NCBI GenBank assembly: GCA_051881355.1 | Contig: JBJEPS010000035.1 | Coordinates: 1-19,540 of the forward strand | DNA: 19,540 nucleotides | Origin: Fimenecus sp051881355 | GTDB lineage: Bacteria > Bacillota > Clostridia > Oscillospirales > Acutalibacteraceae | Reading direction: 5' to 3' | Shown here: positions 1 to 6,386 of the stretch, piece by piece | Layout of the letters: every line of letters begins with the position of its first letter | How positions within the stretch are numbered: the stretch's first letter is position 1 | Notes under the pieces: generated by a model | Told to the model about the DNA's origin: nothing | Database searches by the model: none | What the model saw: the letters and a program-made list of their open reading frames with translations, nothing else | Made by a program: the position numbers and the translations under genes

Positions 1-23
1 ACGCCAACCCTTGCTCCCTTTAT

Positions 24-69
24 CCGCCACCGGCGGCGGTCGCAAGCGTTGCCCGACACGCTCCGCGTG
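24..69. repeat. Array of three short GC-rich hairpins
   Basis: Three perfect inverted repeats, each with a 3-base loop, follow one another: CCGCC-acc-GGCGG (24-36), GCAA-gcg-TTGC (42-52) and CACGC-tcc-GCGTG (57-69). They lie beyond the terminator of the tRNA operon. No believable gene covers positions 1-102. The compact palindromic layout resembles a dispersed intergenic repeat, but copy number cannot be seen from one window. It could also be the end of an upstream gene or of a structured RNA. Confidence 0.45.
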
Positions 70-102
70 CCTCGTTTTCAAAACCATTTGCACAAACGAA
101 AA

Positions 103-131
103 AGAAAAAAGAGCCGTAAAACGACTCTTTT
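103..131 (-). terminator. Intrinsic terminator of the tRNA operon
   Basis: The stem AAGAGCCG (109-116) pairs with CGACTCTT (122-129) around a 5-base loop, with one G-T pair. On the minus strand the stem is followed by a run of T residues. It sits 7 bases past the CCA end of the Trp tRNA. Because A and T tracts flank both sides, it may also work on the plus strand. Confidence 0.8.
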
Positions 132-137
132 TCTTTT

Positions 138-213
138 TGGCAGGGGCAGAAGGACTTGAACCCTCGGCACGCGGTTTTGGAGACCGCTGCTCTACCAACT
201 GAGCTATACCCCT
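138..213 (-). tRNA. trnW: tRNA-Trp (anticodon CCA)
   Basis: A full 76-base cloverleaf reads on the minus strand. The 7-bp acceptor stem starts AGGGGTA (one G-T pair), the anticodon stem is GCGGT/ACCGC and the loop is CTCCAAA, giving anticodon CCA. The T-arm carries the TTCAAGT loop, the discriminator base is G73 as expected for bacterial Trp tRNA, and the 3' CCA is encoded. It is the second gene of a two-tRNA operon, 43 bases after the CAU tRNA, and is followed by an intrinsic terminator. Confidence 0.97.
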
Positions 214-256
214 ATGTTGTGTCAAAGAAATATGCAACAGCAAAGTTGACCGAAAA

Positions 257-333
257 TGGTGGGCCATCAGGGACTCGAACCCCGGACCGTCCGGTTATGA
301 GCCGGATGCTCTAACCAACTGAGCTAATGGCCC
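257..333 (-). tRNA. tRNA with CAT anticodon, probably tRNA-Ile2 (lysidine type)
   Basis: A 77-base cloverleaf on the minus strand has acceptor GGGCCAT/ATGGCCC, anticodon stem TCCGG/CCGGA, loop CTCATAA, T-loop TTCGAGT, A73 and an encoded CCA. The anticodon is CAT. The loop and flank pattern GGCTCATAACC matches isoleucine-2 tRNAs, whose C34 is modified to lysidine by TilS to read AUA; elongator Met tRNAs of Bacillota usually have GGTTCATACCC. The G1-C72 pair argues against initiator Met, which has a C1-A72 mismatch in bacteria. Automated tools often label such genes tRNA-Met. It is the first gene of the operon. Confidence 0.93.
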
Positions 334-352
334 ATCTCGAAGTTGCTTTGAT

Positions 353-381
353 ATTATATAATCAAACACCTTGCTTGTCAA
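353..381 (-). promoter_or_regulatory. Consensus sigma-A promoter of the tRNA operon
   Basis: On the minus strand a perfect TTGACA (376-381) and a perfect TATAAT (353-358) are separated by 17 bases. Transcription should start near 346, about 13 bases before the first mature tRNA base. An exact consensus is usual for highly expressed stable RNA genes. Confidence 0.93.
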
Positions 382-455
382 GATTTTTTCGGGAATTCCG
401 TAAAAAAATTGAAAATGCGGTAATATGATGGAAAGAATTAGAAAAACAAACCCCC

Positions 456-1031
456 TTATATTTTTCCATTTGCTATTTGCTTGCCAACTTGCAATATTTC
501 ACTGATTTTTCCTTGGTGCTTTTCTAGCAAATCTTGAAGCGTATCCGTTTGACAAACGGAAATTCTCTTTACTGTTTCAATACCTAAATGCCCGTAATAA
601 TGTGTAATGGAATCTAAAAGAAGCATATTTTCAGCTTCGTGTAAACCTGCACGCACAGCAATAGCAATACCTTTTATTGGTTTGTTTGCTTTATATACTC
701 TGTTTGGATTGGTGTCGCCGTACGGCGTATTCCGATCAAAAAAAGTTTTTAATTGTCCCGGTACATCTGCCCAATAAGAGGGTGCGGCGATTACAACATA
801 GTCTGAAGAAAGAATTTCCATTACTACAGCGTTCACATCGTAGTCTTGTATGCAAATTCCGTCAGAGTAGCATTTTTTGCAACCTTTGCAATATCGAATT
901 TGCAATTCACCGATGCAATATTTCCTGACATCCACACCGTTATTTCCTAATCCTTTAATGAGTGTATCAATTAAGTATGCTGTGCTACCGTTTGTTCTCG
1001 CACTTCCAACGATACAGGTGACTTTTAACAT
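456..1031 (-). CDS. NAD(P)H-dependent FMN reductase / iron-sulfur flavoprotein-like
   Basis: A 191-residue flavodoxin-fold protein. The N-terminal GSARTNGST (9-17) is the FMN-phosphate loop of the NADPH-dependent FMN reductase family, and APSYWADVPGQLKTFFDR (83-100) is the usual second flavin-contact segment. A cysteine cluster C48, C51, C54, C60 (CxGCxxC then C) matches the compact motif of clostridial iron-sulfur flavoproteins, so an Fe-S centre beside FMN is possible. Soluble redox enzyme; electron donor and acceptor unknown. The ATG at 1031 follows AGGGAGAG at good spacing. It lies 135 bases downstream of the NERD gene on the same strand, with a non-terminator hairpin between them. Three sampled 60-base blocks here and in the NERD gene are about 35-40% GC, lower than the rest of the window. 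Family sure, physiological role open. Confidence 0.85.
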   Translation of the reverse strand: MLKVTCIVGSARTNGSTAYLIDTLIKGLGNNGVDVRKYCIGELQIRYCKGCKKCYSDGICIQDYDVNAVVMEILSSDYVVIAAPSYWADVPGQLKTFFDRNTPYGDTNPNRVYKANKPIKGIAIAVRAGLHEAENMLLLDSITHYYGHLGIETVKRISVCQTDTLQDLLEKHQGKISEILQVGKQIANGKI

Positions 1032-1141
1032 ATTAACTCTCCCTCTTGGCTAAAGCAATATCAAAAAACAGGGGACATTTTAAATATGTAAACATAAACG
1101 CAGTATGGATTTATCTGTATAGTATACTTCTGGCTTAACTG

Positions 1142-1164
1142 TTTTACCGCCAAAGACGGTAAAA
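1142..1164. repeat. Perfect 8-bp hairpin, TTTTACCG / CGGTAAAA
   Basis: TTTTACCG (1142-1149) and CGGTAAAA (1157-1164) pair around a 7-base loop, just past the stop of the NERD gene. The 3' arm ends in A residues on both strands and no T tract follows, so it does not fit a factor-independent terminator. It resembles the hairpin at 10595-10621 in design. Confidence 0.6.
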
Positions 1165-1166
1165 AC

Positions 1167-1919
1167 TTATCTTTTTAGAGTATATTTACACTTTGGATAA
1201 TTGCTGCAACCGTAAAATTCGCCGTATTTGCCTTGTCGCAAGACTAGAGGGATTTTGCAGTACGGGCACATTTTTTGCTCTTTATACATTTCTAAATCTT
1301 CTTTATAATTTTGCACATTTTGTTTATGCGTAACGCGGGCATCTTTGCCGATATGCTGGTTGTTTTGAATAAAGTCAAATACTTGTTGCTTTTTTGTTTC
1401 GTCGAGTATCGTGGGCTTGTCTTTTGCAAGCAGTTGAATGGCATCTGTCAGTGCTGGCAAGCTGTTGCAGACAACTGTGTCAATATTTTCGGGATTACGG
1501 TTGATATTGTTGACTTTAAAGTCAGCGCCGATTAACAAAACGACCGAGAAAAACGGAATGTCACCGAAATCAGCTAAAAAGCTTTTTAAATATTGGATAT
1601 GCTTTTTATTTTGCAGTAGCGGACTGTAAATATCATATTTTTTTCCGCCGGTATAGTAATACCAAGTTTTCTTTTTGCCGTCCCCGTAAACCTTGCCGTT
1701 AAAAGATTTGACTTCAACAACATATACACCTTTTGCTCCGACCATAACCAAATCGATTTGAGAGGTGTGTCCGTCTATACCATCGATTAAAACATCGTGT
1801 AGTATCAAAGCGTCGGTCATAATTTTTGAATAATGTTTTGTTAACCATTCGCCGAAACTGCCTTTGAGTTCGCTTTCCGTCGGCAGTTTTTGTAATAAAT
1901 CCAGTAACCCCAAATCCAT
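1167..1919 (-). CDS. NERD-domain nuclease-like protein with C-terminal topoisomerase zinc finger
   Basis: A 250-residue protein. Residues about 16-135 form a NERD (nuclease-related) domain: QIDLVMV with D56, then VVEVKSF with E69 and K71, giving the D...ExK layout of the PD-(D/E)xK nuclease fold. The tail is a topoisomerase-type zinc finger with C218-x2-C221 and C238-x5-C244, a nucleic-acid-binding module. The pairing NERD plus zinc finger is a known architecture and suggests DNA or RNA processing, but the substrate is not established. There is no signal peptide, so it should be cytoplasmic. The start follows AAGGAGAT closely. A 14-base palindrome and a repeat-like element lie just upstream. 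Low GC and its place near tRNA genes hint at acquired DNA. Confidence 0.85.
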   Translation of the reverse strand: MDLGLLDLLQKLPTESELKGSFGEWLTKHYSKIMTDALILHDVLIDGIDGHTSQIDLVMVGAKGVYVVEVKSFNGKVYGDGKKKTWYYYTGGKKYDIYSPLLQNKKHIQYLKSFLADFGDIPFFSVVLLIGADFKVNNINRNPENIDTVVCNSLPALTDAIQLLAKDKPTILDETKKQQVFDFIQNNQHIGKDARVTHKQNVQNYKEDLEMYKEQKMCPYCKIPLVLRQGKYGEFYGCSNYPKCKYTLKR

Positions 1920-1929
1920 ATCTCCTTAT

Positions 1930-1943
1930 AAAAACATGTTTTT
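1930..1943. promoter_or_regulatory. 14-base palindrome upstream of the NERD gene
   Basis: AAAAACATGTTTTT is a perfect palindrome without a loop, lying just upstream of the ribosome site of the NERD gene. It could be an operator, but AT-rich palindromes also occur by chance and no clear promoter was found around it. Confidence 0.25.
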
Positions 1944-1992
1944 GCCTTATCGGCGGGCTTCCCATGTCTGCTTTAATAACAGCAAACTCTAC

Positions 1993-2012
1993 GGCGGAGG
2001 CAAGCCCCCGCC
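1993..2012. repeat. Palindromic element resembling a dispersed clostridial repeat
   Basis: On the minus strand GGCGGGGGC (2012 to 2004) pairs with GCCTCCGCC (2001 to 1993) across a 2-base turn, with one G-T pair. GGTAG precedes it, so a spurious reading frame here reads VGRGLASAV. From memory, GRGLA-type spurious peptides recur in gut Clostridia and reflect a repeated GC-rich intergenic element; this cannot be tested from the window. A second GC-rich block (about 1949-1960) lies nearby. The repeat fills much of the 145-base gap between the GH95 and NERD genes. Confidence 0.45.
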
Positions 2013-2064
2013 CTACCAATATTTTTTTACAAATATGCATAAAAAATTGAATTTTCCATCTGCA

Positions 2065-4353
2065 TTAAATTTCGATAAAATACCGTTTCTCCGCCGCAGT
2101 CGGAAAAGTAATAACCCCATTTTCCTCAATTTTAAAATCAATCGCTTTCCCGTCACACTCCAAATGCGGTGTGCTGTGTGCGGGCAAAACAATTTTGCAA
2201 AGCGTATCTACCTTTGCTGTAACGGTTATGCATTGCAAACGGCAGTTTTGCCACGCCATATCTACCGTGAACCCGCCGCGGGCGCAGAGCCCGCTGACCA
2301 CACCGTTTTTCCAAGCATTCGGCAGGGCGGGGAGGGGGCGCAAAAATCCCTCATGGCTTTGCAACAGCATTTCGCAAACACCTGCCGTACCGCCGAAATT
2401 GCCATCGATTTGAAACGGCGGATGTGCGTCCCAAAGATTGGGCATTGTGCCTTTTTTCAAAAGCATTTTATAGAGTTTGTATGTGTGTGCGCCGTCGCCC
2501 ACACGCGCCCAAGCGTTTAAGCGGTGTGCCATTGCCCAGCCTGTGGAACGGTCACCGCGCAGTTTTAATGTTTTCTTTGCCGCCGCCATCGTTTCGGGGG
2601 TTTGTGAAGTAATCAGCGTACCGGGGTACAGCCCCACCAACTGTGAAATATGGCGGTGATGCCATTCGCCGATTTCCCCGTAACGGTTTTCCTCACGGTA
2701 TTCCTTGATTTGCCCCGATGCGCCGATTTGCACGGGGTCTAATTTGTCAATTTGTTCCCGCAAAGTGTGTATGATAGGTTCATCAATGCCGAGAAGTTCC
2801 GCCGCCTGTAAGGTGTCCTTGGCATTTTCGTAAATCAACTGCTGGTCAAAAGCACAGCCGACGGTTTGGTAGTATTTTTTGCCCTTTTCCTGTTCGGGCG
2901 AGGCGGACGGTGATGCAAGAAACTTCCCATCTTGTTCAATTAATACTTTGGAGAGAAATTTTGCCATACCCGAAAGGGCGGGGTAGGTGTGCTTTTCCAA
3001 AATTTCGCGGTCTTGCGTGAAAGCGTAATATTCCCAAAACAGAATTGCCGTAAACGCGCCCGTGCCCGGTCCGGAGTGCCCGAATCCGCCGACGCGCTCC
3101 AAATCGTACGGCCAAACCCCCGTGGCAAGCGTCCAGCCGTTTTCGCCCGTACCCGAGGGCGCGCGCAGGGGATTATTCGCTTGTTCAAGGTATTCGTCCG
3201 CATTGCGCTCGGCGGCTTTGCGGAAGGCTTCGTTAAAATCACAGTAGGACTCGAACAGCTCCGCAAGATTGGCGCTGAATACAGGCCAATAGTTCATTTG
3301 TTGATTGATATTGTGCCAATACCCCGCGCTCCATGGCGCGTTTTTGTGTACATTCCAAATGCCTTGTAAATTGGGTGGTAAACAGCCCTTACGTGAGGAC
3401 GCAATCATCAAATATCTGCCGAATTGAAAATACAGCGTTTCCAAATAGCGGTTTTTTATGCCGCACTGATACCGCTTTAACAGCACATCGGTCGGCATTT
3501 TAGGCTTTTTTGTATTTAGGTCAAGGTGCAAGCGACAAAACAGCGATTGATAATCTGCAAGATGATTTTGCAGTAAAACCTCAAAATGCTTTTCTGCAGC
3601 ACGGTTGACCATATTCAACACTTTATCATACGGATTTTCATTTTGATCGAGTTTTTCACTTGTGGGCTTTAAAAACACCTCTTCGGTCATATGATAATTT
3701 GTACCAACCGCCAAAAGCACCGTGGCGCTGTCAGCATTATGTACCTGTATCCCGTTTGCGAGCGGCGAAACTGTACCGCCCTTCGTCAGAACACGGTAAA
3801 TTCCGCAAAAGCGTATACCGTAGTATTCCATAACTCCCGAGACAATCACATCGTTTTTCGATACCGTTACTTCCCCGTGCTTGCCCATACCGTCGCCCGG
3901 CTCGTTGCAGTAATCCCCACAGTAGGGGATTTCGGGTGCAAGCGTAAAGGAAATGCACTTTGCTTTGTCCGCTGTAAAGTGCATTACCAATACTTTGTCG
4001 GGGTAACTCGCAAAATAAGTACGGCGGTATTTTACGCCGTCTTCCGTGTATGCAACTTCTGCAGTCGCCGTGTCTAAAGAGAGACTGCGACGATAGTTTT
4101 GAACTGCTTTGTGCGGAAAAGAAATGTAGGTTTCGGCAAAATTATTGAGCCCCGGGCGAAACGGATTGCACAGGCTGTTTTCCGTGATTTGTATGCGCTC
4201 TTTTTCGACACCGCCGAATACTACCGCGCCGAGATACCCGTTCCCGAGCGGCAACCCGTATCGTTCCCAACCGGTGTCCGAATCGGGTGCAGGTTGTTTG
4301 TACCATAGTTCCAAATCGGGCTGTGCGGCAAGGCTGATTGCAGATGCTTCCAT
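2065..4353 (-). CDS. Alpha-L-fucosidase, glycoside hydrolase family 95 (cytoplasmic)
   Basis: A protein of 762-764 residues, the full length of GH95, which hydrolyses terminal alpha-L-fucosyl bonds by inversion (alpha-1,2-fucosidase is the best known activity; alpha-L-galactosidase also occurs in the family). The N-terminal domain opens with PLGNGYLGAVVFGG (37-50). The (alpha/alpha)6 domain holds NLQGIWN (330-336), NIN (350-352, matching the two base-activating Asn), SPSASPE with E489 (general acid) and HPPFQIDGNFG with D652. All four key positions of the Bifidobacterium enzyme seem present. There is no signal peptide, so the substrate must be imported. ATG 4353 is preferred because GAGGG lies 7 bases upstream; ATG 4359 is only 1 base from it. 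It is divergent from the HTH gene. Confidence 0.93.
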   Translation of the reverse strand: MEASAISLAAQPDLELWYKQPAPDSDTGWERYGLPLGNGYLGAVVFGGVEKERIQITENSLCNPFRPGLNNFAETYISFPHKAVQNYRRSLSLDTATAEVAYTEDGVKYRRTYFASYPDKVLVMHFTADKAKCISFTLAPEIPYCGDYCNEPGDGMGKHGEVTVSKNDVIVSGVMEYYGIRFCGIYRVLTKGGTVSPLANGIQVHNADSATVLLAVGTNYHMTEEVFLKPTSEKLDQNENPYDKVLNMVNRAAEKHFEVLLQNHLADYQSLFCRLHLDLNTKKPKMPTDVLLKRYQCGIKNRYLETLYFQFGRYLMIASSRKGCLPPNLQGIWNVHKNAPWSAGYWHNINQQMNYWPVFSANLAELFESYCDFNEAFRKAAERNADEYLEQANNPLRAPSGTGENGWTLATGVWPYDLERVGGFGHSGPGTGAFTAILFWEYYAFTQDREILEKHTYPALSGMAKFLSKVLIEQDGKFLASPSASPEQEKGKKYYQTVGCAFDQQLIYENAKDTLQAAELLGIDEPIIHTLREQIDKLDPVQIGASGQIKEYREENRYGEIGEWHHRHISQLVGLYPGTLITSQTPETMAAAKKTLKLRGDRSTGWAMAHRLNAWARVGDGAHTYKLYKMLLKKGTMPNLWDAHPPFQIDGNFGGTAGVCEMLLQSHEGFLRPLPALPNAWKNGVVSGLCARGGFTVDMAWQNCRLQCITVTAKVDTLCKIVLPAHSTPHLECDGKAIDFKIEENGVITFPTAAEKRYFIEI

Positions 4354-4388
4354 TTTCATTCCCTCACTGTAAACAGAATGTTTTTTTC

Positions 4389-4417
4389 AGTTTACCATAT
4401 TTTTCCGCACCCCGCAA
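4389..4417 (-). promoter_or_regulatory. Probable sigma-A promoter of the GH95 gene
   Basis: On the minus strand TTGCGG (4412-4417) and TAAACT (4389-4394) have a 17-base spacer. The match is moderate (3/6 and 4/6). The -35 box falls in the loop of the inverted repeat at 4401-4431, which would suit repression. Confidence 0.45.
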
Positions 4418-4431
4418 GGTGCGCAGGAAAA
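4401..4431. promoter_or_regulatory. Inverted repeat between the divergent GH95 and HTH genes, possible operator
   Basis: CGCACC (4406-4411) and GGTGCG (4418-4423) pair around CCGCAA, and outer arms TTTTCC (4401-4406) and GGAAAA (4426-4431) extend the symmetry with a short bulge. It overlaps the -35 box proposed for GH95 and lies 32 bases upstream of the HTH gene's -35 box. The neighbouring HTH protein is the natural candidate ligand; that is inference. Confidence 0.35.
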
Positions 4432-4462
4432 TACAAAGATGTAAAACTCTACGAACCGTCGA

Positions 4463-4491
4463 TTGTACAATGCTTTGCTTTGCGGTATACT
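4463..4491 (+). promoter_or_regulatory. Sigma-A promoter of the HTH regulator gene
   Basis: TTGTAC (4463-4468) and TATACT (4486-4491) are 17 bases apart. The start of transcription would fall near 4498, a very short leader before the AAGGAGAG ribosome site and the ATG at 4516. Confidence 0.7.
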
Positions 4492-4515
4492 GTGGGCAGA
4501 AAGGAGAGAGTTTGC

Positions 4516-5100
4516 ATGGACAGTCAAAAAATCGGCAATTTGATTTGCACCTTGCGCAAAGAACAGCATCTTACCCAAGCACAGCTTGCGGAAAAATTGC
4601 AAATCAGCGACAAAACTGTTTCCAAATGGGAACGCGGTAAAGGCGCGCCTGATGTTTCGTTGCTTGCGGATTTGTCCGCGGTATTTCAAGTGGATTTGGA
4701 AAAGCTGCTCGCAGGGGAATTGGAACCCAATCAACCCGTTATCGGCAATATGCGCAATCTGCATTTTTATGTTTGTCCGATTTGCGGCAATTTACTTTTC
4801 TCGGTCGGGGAAGCGGCACCGTGCTGTTGCGGCAAAAAGTTAAACGCCTTAAAGCCGCAAAAGGCAGAAATGCACGAAAAATTGACCGTGGAAATCATCG
4901 AAAACGAATACTGTATTTCTTCTGCGCACGAAATGCAGAAATCACATTATATTTCATTTGTCGCATTTTTAAACGGAGACACCGTTGTTATCCGTAAGCA
5001 ATACCCCGAATGGGATTTGCAAACGCACATGCCGTTTTTCGCGTACGGCACTTTGGTTTGGTATTGCACACGCCACGGCTTGTTTTATCAATCTGTATAA
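4516..5100 (+). CDS. XRE-family HTH regulator fused to a superoxide-reductase (desulfoferrodoxin)-like domain
   Basis: A 194-residue protein. Residues about 5-60 are a Cro/C1-type helix-turn-helix (LTQAQLAEKLQISDKTVSKWERG). Residues 83-110 carry C87-x2-C90 and a C103-C105 cluster, as in the desulforedoxin Fe(Cys)4 site. Residues 120-194 resemble the catalytic domain of superoxide reductase: H138 (AHEM for HPM), H144 (SHYISF), C184 and H187 (YCTRHGLF for YCNxHGLW). The EKH histidine of the family is Leu here (EKL, 121-123), with H120 just before it. This suggests a metal or redox sensor rather than an enzyme; that role is inferred. The ATG at 4516 follows AAGGAGAG; the open frame further upstream lies before the promoter. 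Divergent from GH95. Confidence 0.8.
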   Translation: MDSQKIGNLICTLRKEQHLTQAQLAEKLQISDKTVSKWERGKGAPDVSLLADLSAVFQVDLEKLLAGELEPNQPVIGNMRNLHFYVCPICGNLLFSVGEAAPCCCGKKLNALKPQKAEMHEKLTVEIIENEYCISSAHEMQKSHYISFVAFLNGDTVVIRKQYPEWDLQTHMPFFAYGTLVWYCTRHGLFYQSV

Positions 5101-5120
5101 TACAACCCGTAAACACAGAA

Positions 5121-5155
5121 CACCGCCCGCAATGCAGTTTACATTGCGGGCGGTG
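5121..5155. terminator. Hairpin between convergent genes, likely bidirectional terminator
   Basis: CACCGCCCGCAATG (5121-5134) and its perfect complement (5142-5155) form a 14-bp stem with a 7-base loop. It lies between the convergent HTH and fucO genes. The T tracts on both sides are short and broken (GTTGTTATGTT on plus, TTCTGTGTTT on minus). Confidence 0.7.
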
Positions 5156-5187
5156 GTTGTTATGTTATACGGTTGCAGATATTCGGC

Positions 5188-6336
5188 TTACAGAAGCGAC
5201 TCGTACAGCGCTTTGATTTCGGCAACGCTGGTTTCTCTGGGGTTGCCCGGACGGCAAGCGTCGTCATATGCGGACTGTGCCAAGAAATCCAGGTCTTCTC
5301 TCTTGACGATTTCCTTGAGGTCTGCGGGAATGCCGACATCTTTGGAGAGCTGTTTTACAGCGTCGATTGCGGCTTTGCGTGCGTCTTCCAGCGACATAGC
5401 GTCAACGCCCTCTACGCCCATTGCCTTTGCAATATCTCTATATTTTTCACCGGTTGCGGGTGCATTATATTCCATAACGGTCGGCAGAATAATCGCGTTT
5501 GCCACACCGTGCGGGGTGTCATACAGTGCGCCGAGCGGGTGCGCCATCGAGTGTACAATACCAAGTCCCACATTCGAGAAGCCCATACCGGCGATGTACT
5601 GACCGAGCGCCATACCTTCTCTGCCTTCGGGCGTGTTGGCGACAGCACCGCGCAGATTTTGGGAAATGATTTCAATGGCTTTCAAGTGGAACATATCGGA
5701 AAGTTCCCAAGCGCCGGCAGTGATGTAGCCTTCAATCGCGTGGGTGAGTGCATCCATACCGGTTGCGGCGGTCAAGCCTTTGGGCATACTGGACATCATA
5801 TCGGGGTCAACAACGGCAACCACGGGAATGTCGTGTACATCTACGCAAACCATTTTACGGTTTTTCTCGGCGTCGGTGATAACATAGTTAATGGTGACTT
5901 CCGCCGCAGTACCTGCTGTGGTGGGAACGGCGATAATCGGCACGCATTTGTTTTTGGTCGGTGCCACGCCTTCCAGACTTCTGATGTCATAAAATTCAGG
6001 ATTTGCCACAACAATACCGATAGCTTTTGCGGTGTCCATCGAGCTGCCGCCGCCGATGGCGATTAAGTAATCCGCGCCCGATGCCTTGAATTCATCAACG
6101 CCGTGTTGGCAGTTTTCAATGGTCGGATTTGGTTTAATATCGGAATAAATCTGATACGCCAAATTTTTTGCGTCCAAAACATCGGTTACCTTTTTGGTTA
6201 CGCCGAACTGGATAAGGTCAGGGTCGGAGCAAACAAATGCCTTTTTAAAGCCGCGAGCAATCGCTTCGTCGGCAATGCTCTGAATTGCGCCCTTACCGTG
6301 ATAAGAAGTTTCATTGAGTACAAATCTGTTTGCCAT
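5188..6336 (-). CDS. fucO: Lactaldehyde reductase / 1,2-propanediol oxidoreductase (iron-dependent alcohol dehydrogenase)
   Basis: A 382-residue group III iron-dependent alcohol dehydrogenase that closely follows Escherichia coli FucO along its length, with the same MANR start and almost no offset. FucO reduces L-lactaldehyde, made from fucose or rhamnose, to 1,2-propanediol with NADH. The cofactor loop GGGSSMD is at 95-101. The iron ligands D195, H199, H262 and H276 align with D196, H200, H263 and H277 of FucO. The ATG at 6336 follows AAGGAGTG by 8 bases. It is transcribed alone, convergent with the HTH gene and divergent from the Crp-like operon. The GH95 fucosidase nearby supports a fucose role, but use on other short aldehydes cannot be excluded. 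Confidence 0.93.
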   Translation of the reverse strand: MANRFVLNETSYHGKGAIQSIADEAIARGFKKAFVCSDPDLIQFGVTKKVTDVLDAKNLAYQIYSDIKPNPTIENCQHGVDEFKASGADYLIAIGGGSSMDTAKAIGIVVANPEFYDIRSLEGVAPTKNKCVPIIAVPTTAGTAAEVTINYVITDAEKNRKMVCVDVHDIPVVAVVDPDMMSSMPKGLTAATGMDALTHAIEGYITAGAWELSDMFHLKAIEIISQNLRGAVANTPEGREGMALGQYIAGMGFSNVGLGIVHSMAHPLGALYDTPHGVANAIILPTVMEYNAPATGEKYRDIAKAMGVEGVDAMSLEDARKAAIDAVKQLSKDVGIPADLKEIVKREDLDFLAQSAYDDACRPGNPRETSVAEIKALYESLL

Positions 6337-6357
6337 TTTGATACACTCCTTTTTCTT

Positions 6358-6376
6358 TTGCGAATCTCTTTCGCAA
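6358..6376. promoter_or_regulatory. 7-bp inverted repeat in the fucO leader
   Basis: TTGCGAA (6358-6364) and TTCGCAA (6370-6376) are perfect inverted arms around 5 bases. They lie between the predicted transcription start (about 6380) and the ribosome site, so this could be an operator or a small RNA hairpin at the 5' end of the message. Confidence 0.4.
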
Positions 6377-6386
6377 GTTCGATACT

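Noticed and set aside
11..202. A 63-residue plus-strand open frame ending in AGAEGLEPSARGFGDRC
   Set aside because: The second half is the antisense of the Trp tRNA and the frame crosses the tRNA terminator; no ribosome site fits.
257..333. Initiator tRNA-fMet as the identity of the CAU tRNA
   Set aside because: It has a G1-C72 pair, lacks the C1-A72 mismatch and the three G-C pairs of the initiator anticodon stem; the loop context fits Ile2.
1142..1164. Terminator of the NERD gene
   Set aside because: Perfect stem but A residues, not T, end the 3' arm on both strands.
1714..2040. A 108-residue minus-strand frame starting MHICKKILVGRGLASA
   Set aside because: It overlaps the NERD gene in another frame and begins in the repeat-like gap; typical spurious frame.
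2989..3369. Plus-strand frames antisense to the GH95 gene
   Set aside because: Long antisense frames arise from the codon bias of the GC-rich gene; no ribosome site or recognisable protein.
4378..4515. N-terminal extension of the HTH regulator from an upstream ATG
   Set aside because: The promoter (4463-4491) and ribosome site (4501-4508) lie inside it, and the residues do not continue the HTH fold.
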